Shown here: positions 12,910 to 24,748 of the stretch, in pieces
How the letters are laid out: each line of letters starts with the position of its first letter
How positions within the stretch are numbered: position 1 is the first letter of the stretch
NCBI GenBank assembly: GCA_949358305.1
Contig: OX442316.1
Coordinates: 6,572,001-6,636,000, forward strand
Length of the DNA: 64,000 bases
Source: Strigamia acuminata
Taxonomy: Eukaryota; Arthropoda; Chilopoda; Geophilomorpha; Linotaeniidae
Direction: 5' to 3'
The notes under the pieces: model-generated
Database searches by the model: none
What the model was told of the DNA's origin: nothing
Seen by the model: the letters and a program-made list of their open reading frames with translations, nothing else
Translations under genes and position numbers: made by a program

Positions 12910-14692
12910 ATGAATTCAGAAACATCAGAAAAGACAACACCGGAAAACATGGAACAACCTGAGCTAGTAGACAATGAAAAAAAGGAAATTCTCATTCCAG
13001 GTCCGAATGCGGTAGATATTTCTATCGAAAAGGATGGAGGAATTCTCAAAGAAATACTCAAAGAGGGTATCGGAGAAGAATATCCTTTTCCCGGCGATCA
13101 AGTTAAAGTCCACTATGTTGGACGGCTCATCGATGGAAGTAAATTCGATTCCAGCCTCGATCGAGGAGAATTGTTCGAATTTTCGTTGGGAAGCGGTAAA
13201 AAATGAAAGAAAGAAAGAAAAATTTGGGCATTTTAAAATGGGTTTCTGTTTGTTTAGGTGGAGTGATAAAGGCGTGGGATATCGGAGTAGCTACGATGAA
13301 GAAAAGAGAAATTTGTAATCTTTATTGTAAAGCAGAATACGCTTATGGGAAGATGGGGAGTCCACCAAAAATCCCGCCCGATGCTACTTTGGTACGTCGT
13401 TTTAGTTAGAAATGTAATTGGGGGTATTAATTCGTGAAATTTCAGGTGTTTGAAATCGAATTATTCTCGTGGGAAGGCGAAGATTTGACTACGAGTAAAG
13501 ATAAAGGAATCATCAGACGGCATATTAAAGATGGAGACGGTTACTCGACTCCGAATGATGGCGCTGTGGTTACGGGTGAGAGAGGAAATGGATTTTAATT
13601 CGAATTATTTAATCGTTATCGATTTTTTTTGAAGTGCATTTGGTTGGGAAACATGAAGGACGTGTTTTTGAAGAACGAGACGTGACGTTTCCAATCGGCG
13701 AAGGGTCCGAGCACGGAGTGGTTGATGGGATCGAGAAGGCGTTGGAGAAATTCAAAAAGGGTGAAACGTCTCGTTTGTTATTGAAATCGAGTTACGCATT
13801 CGGAAAGGAAGGAAAAAGCGAGTTTGATATTCCGAGCGATGCTGATATTGAATACGATGTGACTTTAAATAGTTTTGAAAAAGTATTTGTTTGATTTTTG
13901 ATCTCTTTGAAAAGGGAAGATTGAATTTAATGCTGATTGTTTTTAGGCGAAAGAAAATTGGGAAATGGACAACGACGAAAAGCTGGAGCAAGCTAATATT
14001 TGCAAAACAAAAGGGACGAATTATTTTAAAGCGGGGAATTTCAAATTGGCGATTAAACAGTACAAAAAAGTGATCGAGTTGGTGGAAAACATTCCGGGCG
14101 TTGATGAAAATAAAGAACACAAGCAGTTGACGATTCAGGGGTATTTGAATCTGGCAATGAGCTATTTGAAGATGAACGAAGTATTTAAAGCCGCTAAGGC
14201 TGCCGATAATGCTCTGGGAATCGATCCCGACAACGAGAAGGGCCATTTTCGACGAGGGTTGGCGAGAATTGGAATGAAGGAGATTGAATTGGCGAAGGAA
14301 GATTTTTCTGCCGTTTTAAAAATCGATGCAAACAATAAAGCGGCTGCTAATCAAATCATCATTTGCAATAAAATGCTGAAGGAGCAGCACGAAAAGGAGA
14401 AAAAGTTATACAGTAACATGTTCACAAAATATGTCAAACCGGATGGACAGGTTTGATTAGTGTTTTGTTTATTCGCAAATAATAAATGTATAATTTCAAC
14501 TTTTCCTTTGTTAAGAATGGTAATTCAAATAAAGATGTTTTGGTAAATCCTGGAACTTGGGGAGATGAGGATAGTCGTAAAAAAAAGCCAGACAGTGCTG
14601 GTGACGGACAAGGTGACAAAGACGAAGAGAAGACTAAAGAACAAAGATTAATCGACAGTCTCAATGCCGAATCTGTGGAATTGCTGCCGTGA
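12910..14692 (+). CDS. FKBP4: FKBP52/FKBP59-type peptidyl-prolyl isomerase co-chaperone
   Basis: Large immunophilin that binds the Hsp90 C-terminal MEEVD tail through TPR repeats. Exons are 12910-13195, 13258-13391, 13446-13575, 13635-13882, 13947-14450 and 14516-14692, giving 492 residues (human FKBP4 has 459). The first FKBP domain is about residues 40-150 ([46 protein letters not shown]). A second, degenerate FKBP domain is about 165-270 ([17 protein letters not shown]). Three TPRs follow at about 285-400 ([50 protein letters not shown]). The C-terminal tail is charged and disordered. The catalytic-domain Asp, Trp and Tyr of domain 1 are present, so isomerase activity is plausible. Two AATAAA signals lie near 14745-14760. 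Confidence 0.95.
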
Positions 14693-15159
14693 TTCCGTCT
14701 TCAATTTACTTTTAAGAAATCTGTATTTGAGCTTTTTATTTCAACAATAAAATGAAAATAAATGTAAGGACTATTCTGTGAGCACACAACACGAGCTTGT
14801 TAATTTATTTACGCCTTGATTAGTGATCACGCAACATGCCACCGTGAGTTTGTACTCGCGCACACGTGGGGTCGACTTGAGCGACAAATCACATCGCGAG
14901 TACGGTACTTGATGGAATGACGTACAAATTTCTCGGTCTTTGGTTACGGTTCGATGGTATGATGACGTGAGGATCTCAAAGCGTTGAATAATTCGAGAGT
15001 TAATTGCACATCGCAGCCATTGCTCGGTGCGAGCAGCGTAATCGTGGCTTTGTAGTAATCGCGAAGGATTTTTATCAGCGCTCATATCGCTTTATGCACT
15101 CGAAGCCCATGTCTTCCTGACACAAACTTGTATGGCAGGGATTCCCGGGTCGATCAGCG
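14693..15159. other. Spacer between FKBP and LRP5/6
   Basis: This is the FKBP 3' UTR followed by the LRP5/6 promoter and leader. An ATG at 15132 lies 28 bases before the signal-peptide ATG in another frame. No coding exon is supported. Confidence 0.4.
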
Positions 15160-18100
15160 ATGGCGATTGCATGGTTAATGCTATTTTTGACTTATTTTGC
15201 CTTTGGAACGGGAGGTAAGAAACCGAGGAATTTTTCTACTTTCTTTAGTTTGCATCCGAGCAAATTTGTGCACCCTTTTTCTCTTCCCTTGTATCAATGA
15301 TCAATTGTGCGAGTGCAATTTCTAAAAAAAAAATGTTGTGTAGGAATCTATTTTAAAGTCATTTTAAACACAAATCCAAGAGAAAAATTAAATTTTTATA
15401 AAAAAAAAAAATCTCTTTGGGAAAATGTTGAGAAAATGCGTCCAGCGTGGATTTTCGTTTGTTTGGCGGGCGCGTCAATTTTTATTCACTTTTTAATTTT
15501 CTTCTTCCTCTTCTTAACTAGACTCTTGATAAATTTGACATGTGAGTGAAGCATCACCTTGTTTGGAATTCTCCCCTCTCATCGCACCTGGGTTTAGCCC
15601 CCAAGCTATATTTTTACCTGTTCTTTGCTTGGGCGCTGGTATCCAGCTGATATCTGATTCTATTGGTGACCTTCAACAAGGGGTTTGTTTTCTGCAACTT
15701 GGTCCTGCTTTTCCACTTTAACCGTGTTTTATACGCTGCCATTATTTATTTTTGTTTATTCTGGGCTGTATAATTGTTTGAAATTGCTGCATCTACAGTG
15801 AGCAGTTGCAGAGATATGAAAGAAAAAGATCAAAGAAACCGAAAAATAACTTTTCAGCTGAAGGGTGAAGTCTGAAATGCGAGATTTAGATTTCTTTTTT
15901 TTTCGTTTTTTTTTTTTTTTTTGGATTTAACTTGTTATCTTTTATTCGAGCAGCAAATAAAACGTGATGACAACACCCGTAAGTCATGGAACCTGCCCAA
16001 TATATATATTTTTTTTTTACTTTTGCTTCTTGGCGAACCGTTGGCCTTGTTTGCAATGGCGAGATGTGGTTTCAGAGGGAAACACGAGAAGAAAATGGAG
16101 TTTTTGTTGATACTATATGCTAGATGGCATTGCACATTAGCGACATAATAATGAAATGTTTACATTGTTGTAGACTCTTGTGTTACACAATAAAACATGA
16201 GTAATTGTGTTTATCTTTTAGGGTAGACAATTTTTTCAATAAAAATAACGAACCCCTTGTTAAAAAATTTGGAAAAACGAACTTTTGTTACAACGAACCG
16301 ATTTTTCGGGTCTTTTGCGATTCGTTTTTCACTGTAGGATTAAAAATTAAAATTCGGAGCGCAAAATTCTATTTTTTTCGCCACCAAAGAGAAATATTTG
16401 ATTTAAATTTTTTAAAATAAAAACCGGTTTGATCCGATACCGAATTCAGATAATTAATCGGTTTTGAAACTCGAGCACGAATCAAAGGGCTTTTTGTCAT
16501 CATATTACAAATTGCAAACGGTTTTTGGGCACATGATCCAATGACAAACGTGTAAAAAGTGTTCTTTCTCACAGTCTTTTTCCTTTGACCCGAAAGTTGT
16601 TCAGAACAGGGAGGTGTGCCCTTTTAATTGTGATTAATAAAGGACACATGAATAATAAAGTCCCTCCCAGACTCATGGTTTTCGGCGTGTCTTTGATGTT
16701 GGCGGTACCCCTGCGGGAGTGTAAGGTTGGTTTGCAGGCTCACCCATTGCCATCTGCCATGCTTTCTTTTTTATATAAAACTCAAGTGATGGGAGGTGTG
16801 TGTACAGGGAGAGAAATAAAAATCGATTTAAATAAAAATAAAAATTGTAATAATAAAAAAAAATAGACTTGATGGTAATTTGTGGGTTTTATCACGTTGT
16901 TTCAAGTGGAGGTTTTTTTTTTTTTTTTTTTTAAATAAAAAAATAAAAATTTTTTATCAATAATTTTAAGTGGTGGTGTTTGATAAAAGTTATCAGTTTA
17001 TCTAATGGTCATAAAACTGTGGGAATATTTTGGTACCAAGTTTGATTTGGGCTCAAAGTGTATTTTATATTGTTTACATATTGTGTTACAATATTTGTTC
17101 GATAAATGATAAATGGTTGTAAATAAAATAAAATGACAATTTATTAATTTTTTAATTTTTTAATTTTTAGATTCCCAGTTTCTTCTGTTTGCCAACCGAA
17201 GGGACATCCGAATAGTGGACGTGCAACGGCCGCGCGGGAACACGAGTGCGGTCATAGTAAGTCACCTGGAAGAGGCGGCAGCAGTCGATTACCTGTACGT
17301 CGATTCGATGGTTTTCTGGACGGATATTAACCTGGAGATGATCAAAAGTACTTCGTTGAACGAGTCTGGGATCGAAACGAGTGTCATCTCCACGGGTTTG
17401 ATGTCTCCCGACGGACTGGCGTGCGATTGGCTCACGAAAAAACTTTATTGGAGTGACTCCGAAGCGAATAGGATCGAAGTCAGTCATTTGGATGGATCGG
17501 ATCGCAAAGTTCTTTTCTGGGACGATGTCGACCAACCGCGGGCCATCGCCCTCGTTCCCATGGAGGGGTAAAGAGCGCGATTTGAATTTAATGCGAAATT
17601 AAATCTCAGACGGGATGATTGAATTAAGTCAATTGTTTTGAATTGCAGATTGATGTTTTGGACGGACTGGGGCGAAGGGCCGAAAATTGAAAGAGCGGCG
17701 ATGGATGGCGATCCTTCGACACGTTCGGTGATAATCAACGCGGAAATATATTGGCCAAACGGACTCACCGTTGACTACGACGCAAAACGGTATTAAATGT
17801 TAAATAGCGGAAATGGCGCTAATAGAACGCGGGTGTTTTATTGACAAAAACTAGATTTTTTTATAAGTGTTTTTGATCAATTTAAACGTTTATTTTAGTC
17901 GTTTTGTTCAATTTAGATAATGGATTTAGTTATTTTGGTTAATTTACGTATAGAATTCGGTCGTTTTGGTCCATTTAGACTCGCATTGTAAAGGATACCG
18001 CGTTGAATTGGCATCCCACGTTCTATTAGAGCATTTATGGCAGTAAATTTAAAAAAAAAATTTAATTTATTAATTTGTTTTTTAATTTAGGGTTTTCTGG

Positions 18101-21100
18101 GCGGATGGAAGGTTGAATTTTATAAGCAGCATCGATTTTGATGGAGAAAATAGACAGACTGTAATTAAAGGGGATTTGCCGCATCCATTCGCACTGACCG
18201 TCCAGGGTGACATCTTGTATTGGACCGACTGGCAGACGCGATCCATTCACATGTGTAATAAGCGGACCGGTACTCAACGGAGGACCATACTAGGAAATAC
18301 GTTGACGCCGATGGATATACACGTTTATTCCGCTCAGAGACAGCCGAAAGCTGTTACGCCTTGCGATAGGGATAACGGCGGATGTTCTCACCTGTGTTTG
18401 TTGTCGTCGAAGGGGAAGAGGTTTTCGTGCGCTTGTCCCACGGGGGTTAAGTTACTCGAGGATAATGCAACTTGTGCTAATGGTAAATGGAATGAGATGG
18501 AGTGGAGTTATCGGATTTGAAATTTGGGTTTGTTTTTGCAGGCTCGCAGCAGATTTTGTTGCTCGCTCGCAGACCGGATCTGAGGAGGATATCGCTGGAT
18601 ACGAACGATTATACGGACGTTGTGCTGGAGTTGGATGGGATTAAACATGCGGTTGCTATTGATTACGACCCAGTGGATAAGCAGATTTACTGGACGGATG
18701 ACGAAGCGCTTGTAATTCGACGATGCGCACTGGATGGATCGAGTAATAACGAGAAAAGAGACAAATTTTGTTTGGTCGGCTCGTTTATTTGTTTAAATTT
18801 ATTTTTTAGATCAAGAAGATTTGATCGTGACGGAAGTGGACCATCCGGATGGAATAGCCGTCGACTGGGTCGCGAGAAACTTATATTGGACCGATACGGG
18901 GACCGATCGCATTGAAGTTGCTAGGTTGAACGGTACCAGTCGAAGAGTGCTCGTCACCGAAGCCCTGGAAGAACCGAGAGCGATTGTTGTCGATCCTCAA
19001 GAGGGGTGGTTGTATTGGACCGACTGGGGCAAACGACCGAAGATTGAAAGAGCCGCGTTGGACGGAACTGACCGCCTCGTGATCGTCAATTCCGGGCTCG
19101 GGTGGCCGAACGGACTCGCTATTGACTACGAGAAGCAGAAAATATACTGGGGAGACGCGAAGACGGATAAAATCGAGTTTGCAAACATCGACGGGACGGG
19201 CAGGAGGGAATTGGTGTCGGATCATCTGCCGCATATTTTTGGGTTTAGTTTGTTGGGCGATTTCGTTTATTGGACGGATTGGCAAAGAAGATCCATCGAA
19301 AGGGTCAATAAGGTGACCGGTGATAAGAGACAAGTGATTGTGGATCAGTTGCCCGATTTGATGGGACTTAAAGCCGTGGATATGCATCGAGTTACGGGAA
19401 GTAATCCGTGCGCGGTCGATAACGGGGATTGCAGTCATCTGTGCTTGTACAGGCCCAACGGGACTTATATCTGCGCATGCCCGATGGGATTGGAGTTGAC
19501 TAGTAACGAACGGACTTGTATATTACCCGAAGCGTTCTTGTTGTTCTCTAGAAGAGCCGATATAAGGAGAATTTCGCTGGAAACGAATCACAATGATGTG
19601 GTTATACCTCTGGCGGGGGTGAAGGAACCGAGTGCCTTGGATTTTGATATTAATGACAATCGGATCTATTGGACTGATACGAGTTTGAAGGTAATTAATT
19701 GAGTGTGAAAACGATTTTCTTATTTATTTTCTTGATGGATTTTATTTTGCAGTCTATTAGCCGTGCTTTTATGAACGGGAGTAATCTGGAACATATCGTG
19801 GAGTTTGGATTGGAGTTTCCGGAAGGAATGGCAGTTGATTGGGTTGCTCACAATCTTTATTGGGCAGATATGGGACTGAATCGAATTGAGGTGGCAAGGT
19901 TGGACGGGGGCTCGAGGAAGGTGATCGTCTGGAAGGATATTGAGAACCCAAGGTCGATTACTCTGGATCCGGGCGATGGGTAAGAGTGAAATGTAAAAAT
20001 TGTGCGCAGTGCGATTGATTTTTTGATTGGTTTTTTAGGCATATTTATTGGAGCGATTGGAGCTCGAATCCACGAATTGAACGTGCAGCGATGGATGGCA
20101 CTCAGAGGAGCGTTTTGATCAGCGTTGCTGGCCGGGCAAATGGATTGACGATAGATTATGCTGATAAGAAGTTGTATTGGGCGAATATCGATACGAATGT
20201 TATCGAATCTTCGGATTTAAGTGGTTAGAATTGAGACGTTTGTATTGTGAAATAGAAGTTTAACAGATTGTTTGCAACTTTTAGGGGGTTATCGAATTTC
20301 GATCGTTACGTCGGATCTTCCACACCCTTTTGGGTTGACGCAATATCAAGATTATTTGTATTGGACCGATTGGAACACGAGAAGCATCGAAAGGGCCAAC
20401 AAGAGCACCGGGGAGAACCGAACTCGCATCCAGGGTCACTTGGATTACATCATGGATATTCACGTGTTTCATTCGTCGAGGCAGTCCGGATGGAATTTAT
20501 GCGCCGGTGGCAACGGCGGCTGTTCGCATTTGTGTTTGGCGCAACCGGTCAATGGGTTGCGCCACGTAATTCACAACCATTGCGCTTGTCCGACTCATTT
20601 CCTGCTTGATAAGGATAATAAGAGTTGCATCGGTAATTGGGATTAGGTTTAAATATTACGTTTGTATTGAATTGATTTTTTTTGTTATTTTCTGCAGCGC
20701 CCGAGACGTTCCTACTGTTCAGTCAGAAGAATACGATTAGCAGAATGGTGGTCGGGCAAGAAGAGTTGCCCGATATTGTTTTGCCCATTCACGGATTGAA
20801 GAACATAAAGGCTTTGTCGTACGACCAACGGGACAAGTTCATTTATTGGATCGATGGACGAACGCAGACGATTCGGCGAGCTATGGAGAACGGGACGTCG
20901 GTCGCGACTATCGTACCGAATTCGGGCGACACGTTTCAGCCGTTTGACATCGCGGTGGATCCGTTCACGAGAACTCTGTACTGGACGTGCGCGAAAAATA
21001 ACGTGATCAACGTGACGCGATTGGATATGACTTCGATCGGAGTGATTGTGAGCGGAGCCGATCAGAAACCGCGCTCGATAGTGATTCATCCGATGAAAGG

Positions 21101-22682
21101 GTTGATTTTCTGGACGAACGTCGCTACTCCGCCGCAGATCGAACGGGCGTCTTTGGACGGACTTCATCGCACGGCTTTATTCACGACGGATTTGGACGAA
21201 TTGGGCGCCTTGGCGATCGATACGGAGAAAGATTTACTCTTTTGGATCGAGTCGCGCTACAAATACATCGAGATTGCCGACATAAACGGCGCCAACCGCA
21301 AGGTTTTGGTGCAGACGCAGTTGAATCAACCGATTTCGCTCGCCGTTCATGGAAAATATTTATATTGGGTCGACCAAGAGAAGAGGATGATCGAGAGGGT
21401 TGATAAATTGACGGGCGAGAATAGGGAGAGAGTGATTCCGGGTCGAGTTTCGCATTTGAGCGATCTGATAGTGGTGGACCGGATCGACGATTTCCACGCC
21501 AATCCGTGCTACAAGGAGAACGGACAATGCTCGCACTTGTGCGTGGTCACCGAGGAGGGGAAAAACTTCCGCTGTTCGTGTCCGAACACGCTGGTGACGC
21601 TGGACGACGAGAAGACGTGCGACGAGCCTCCGACGTGCAACCCGGATCAGTTCACGTGCGAGACGGGGTCGATCGAGTGCATTCCTCGAGTGTGGCGATG
21701 CGACGGTCACATCGAATGCGACGACAAATCGGACGAAATCGATTGTCCGCCCTGCACGGAGGGCCAGTTTAAGTGCTTGAGTGGACAGTGCATCGACGCC
21801 AAGTTTGTCTGCGACGGGACGATGTCGTGTCAGGACGAGAGCGACGAAGAAGGGTGCTGCAAGAAGGACCAGTTTCATTGTCACAACTCGAACGAATGCA
21901 TCGCGAAGGAGTTCGTGTGCGACGGCAAAGCGGATTGTCACGACGAATCGGACGAGAAGAGGCCCTGTCCGATGGGCTACGAGCGCAACGAGACCGGCCA
22001 CAACGTGACGATCGTGCTGGTGATCGTCGGAGTGGTCATTTCCGCTGTGGTCGTGGTCGTGGGAGTGACGGTTTATTGCTACTATAAGAAGAAGTCGCCG
22101 ATGGTGAACGAAGAATCCGACGAAGGGGCCACGATGATAACGCAGCAGCAACCGTTGCAGATTGCACGAACGATCGTGCTGGCCCCGAGTTCGTTGTCGC
22201 GACAGAGCCGGCAGTTGAGGAATGGGGGGAGTATTCTACATCCGGGCAATTTGTCAGTGAATTTAAGCAGTTACGATAGGAATTATGTGACTGGCGCCTC
22301 GAGTTCAAGTTCGAGCGCTACAAATTATCCGCACGAGACTTTGAATCCGCCTCCGAGTCCCGTGACGTCTCAGGGAACCGTTTATCGGAGGTCGCAATCG
22401 CCGACGCCGAGAGCGTATCGGTATTATCCGAATCCTCCGCCGACGCCGTGTTCGACGGACGTGTGCGAGGATAGCGAGCCGTATTACAGCACGAGGTACA
22501 GGCAGCATGGGTACAGGAATGTGGGCAAAAATGGCGCTTTTTTGCCGCCTCCGCCGACGCCGAGAAGCGGATATTTGTCGGATTTTAATGACGGGAGTTG
22601 TCCGCCGTCGCCAATGACTGAAAGAAGTTGTTTTAATCCTTGTCCGCCGCCGCCATCACCGGTTATACCGTCTGATGCGTGA
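15160..22682 (+). CDS. arr (LRP6): Wnt co-receptor LRP5/6 (arrow), complete
   Basis: Single-pass receptor that binds Wnt with Frizzled and recruits axin. Coding exons: 15160-15214, 17171-17567, 17649-17789, 18091-18482, 18542-18742, 18810-19690, 19753-19979, 20039-20223, 20285-20632 and 20698-22682. The total is 1603 residues (human LRP6 has 1613). Exon 1 encodes the signal peptide ([18 protein letters not shown]). There are four YWTD beta-propellers, each followed by an EGF module ([24 protein letters not shown] and NGQCSHLC types at about 295, 600, 905 and 1215). Three LDLa repeats lie at about 1256-1370 ([16 protein letters not shown] and others). The membrane segment is about 1379-1404, then YCYYKKK. 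The cytoplasmic tail (about 1493-1600) carries all five PPP(S/T)P-type motifs: [33 protein letters not shown] and PPPPSPV. These are the GSK3/CK1 sites that bind axin. Intron 1 is about 1.96 kb; the other introns are mostly about 60 bases. Confidence 0.97.
15215..17170. other. LRP5/6 intron 1
   Basis: A 1956-base intron between the signal-peptide exon and the first propeller exon. It contains homopolymer T runs (for example 15900-15920 and 16913-16931) and no open frame with protein-like features. Long first introns often hold enhancers, but none can be identified by eye here. Confidence 0.6.
17811..18036. mobile_element. Inverted-repeat element in LRP5/6 intron 3
   Basis: About 226 bases bounded by imperfect inverted repeats: CTAATAGAACGCGGG at the left and the complement of CTAATAGAACGTGGG at the right. 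The interior has no coding capacity. It fills most of the only enlarged downstream LRP5/6 intron, as expected for an insertion of a short non-autonomous DNA transposon. The superfamily is not assigned. Confidence 0.5.
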
Positions 22683-24748
22683 TTTTTGAATGTCTTGAAT
22701 GTATACATTTTTTCAAGTGTTTCGTATCGAAACCATGGTAGAAATTTGTAATTTTTTTGTTTTTGTTTAATTTTTTTTTTTGTTTTTTAAATTATTTTGT
22801 ATATTTTTTAAATGGAACGTTGTAATCAACCATAGTTTTATATGGTTTTTTATATATATATATTATATATAAACAATTTGAAGCTTTTTGTGTAATTAAA
22901 AGGAGCGGACATGAATTTGACTATGATTTCCTTGACGGAAAGTTGTTTTTGTATAAATATTTACTTGTAATTAATCAACCGCTTTGATTTTTAAATCGAC
23001 AATCACTTGATTTTTTTTAATACAGTGAGAAATAAAAAAGTTTCGTAAATAAAACTGATGATACATTTGTATTCTTTGTGATTTTATTTATCTGGGACAC
23101 ATCTAGCGTGCGTAATTCTGGACGAAAGCTTTATCTAATGTTCCGGCTCAAGTGTTAACTCGGCACGATTGAAGTGATTGAAGTTGTGCTAGGAGTGCGT
23201 GCGCTGCGTATTAATTTATGAAAGCTTTGCAGATAAGCAATTGTTTTGAATTTAATTTTGATTGTTTGCTTCATCTGCGGGAGTGGAACGAAGGACACAC
23301 AACCGTTGGAAAATGATAAATCAATTTTTATTTATGATTTTCAGCATTTCAAAAAACGAAGAATATGCTATTGTTTGGTCACGTGGTTTATTTAAACCAA
23401 TCGGGTAACAGCGATTGTAGGAAGTAGGATTCAAATATGGCGTCACTGTTGACCACGCCGCTCTAGCAAAATATCTGATAGTAATTTAGCTGTAATTTAG
23501 CTATTTAAAACAGAGGTAGGTAATTTTATTTTTGGTAGTAATTTTTATAGCCTATAAATCATTAATTTAAGGCTGATCACTTTGGATATTCACATTTAAA
23601 AATTGAAATTTGATATTCCCCACGTGTCGTTGTCTAATGATTGTAATTAATCGTTCACGAAATTGCAGTTGTAGCATTGGCTAATTTTGATTGTCTTTTT
23701 TGTGATCTCTGTATATTTTTAAACCAAGCGTTTAAAAAGAAATGACTATCATGTTTTCTTTGTAAACTTGATGCTCTTTGAAACTCGTGTGGGTATGGCA
23801 TGTCTAGACAGTTTTTTTTCTATGTAATTTGTATTGTTTTTATTATTTTTGTAGAGTTTTTTTTGTTTGCTTGTTCTTTTCTCCTTAATTTTAGGTTTTG
23901 AATTGTAGAACTCTTTATTTTTATTGTTTGTTTCTCTTGGCCAAAGTTAGAGGCTTTTGACTGTGGCATCAAAATGATTCCTGGAGTCGGAGATGCAGTT
24001 TCCTTGAATGCAAATAATTTGCAATTGCAATAAACAAGAGAATTTAAAAATAAAATTTTTGAGACACCTATCCTCCGAGATAAACATCTCTCTTTATGTG
24101 TTTTTTCTACTATTGACGTTCAGAATGAGCCACACACAATTTAGAAATCCATATCTTATCTTTTTATTGCTATTTCATGATACAAAGTTACAAAATCTGT
24201 CACCTACCTTATCTTCTTTATGGTTTTAGATTTGCAAAATAAACTTTGTGGCTATGAATTAAAGAACTGCATATTATTGCATATATTTGAGAAGAGTATC
24301 CCTGACGAGTATTTCTACTATTTATTTAATGGAAACAAGATGACACAATTGTCATTTTTATATAATAAATAGGAAGTAAAAGAAGGAACTAATAATAAAT
24401 TAAACTACCGTATTTTATCGATTAAGAGCCGCGGCTCTTATTCAAAACTGCCATTTTTGGCAGCAATTACAATTTCGGTTTTTCGTTTGTTACATTTGTT
24501 TAACGTTACGAACGAAGCGTTAAATACGGGAACAATACCGTACTTTTGCCAAAATACGTTATTCTTGGTGTCTCGGCTACAATTCGAGGGCGAATCTTAA
24601 TCGGTAAAATACGGTACATAGAATACAAAAATTATAGCTTATAAAATACAACTTGAGCAGTTCAATTAGCATTTTGTACTGAATGTTTGTATGCAACTTG
24701 GTTCAGTAGATTCAAGTTTTGTTATTCTCACACTTGTATATCATCAAC
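22683..24748. other. LRP5/6 3' UTR and spacer to TIMP
   Basis: Convergent interval. It holds the LRP5/6 3' UTR, with AATAAA-type signals around 23030-23050, and the 3' flank of TIMP. Apart from the MITE at 24408-24614, I see AT-rich DNA with no supported gene. Confidence 0.5.
24408..24614. mobile_element. MITE with CCGTATTTTA terminal repeats
   Basis: A 207-base element flanked on both sides by TA, the usual target duplication of Tc1/mariner-like elements. Its left end CCGTATTTTATCGATTAAGA pairs with the complement of its right end, which reads CCGTATTTTACCGATTAAGA. The ends are 19/20 identical. There is no open frame inside, so it is non-autonomous. Confidence 0.8.

Noticed and set aside
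15132-15217. Upstream ATG as the LRP5/6 start
   Set aside because: Its frame gives no signal peptide and does not lead into the propeller exon; the ATG at 15160 gives a signal peptide and an in-frame join.
21360-22151. 263-residue minus-strand open frame under LRP5/6
   Set aside because: It is antisense to the LDLa and transmembrane exon, rich in Arg, His and Val, with no domain.
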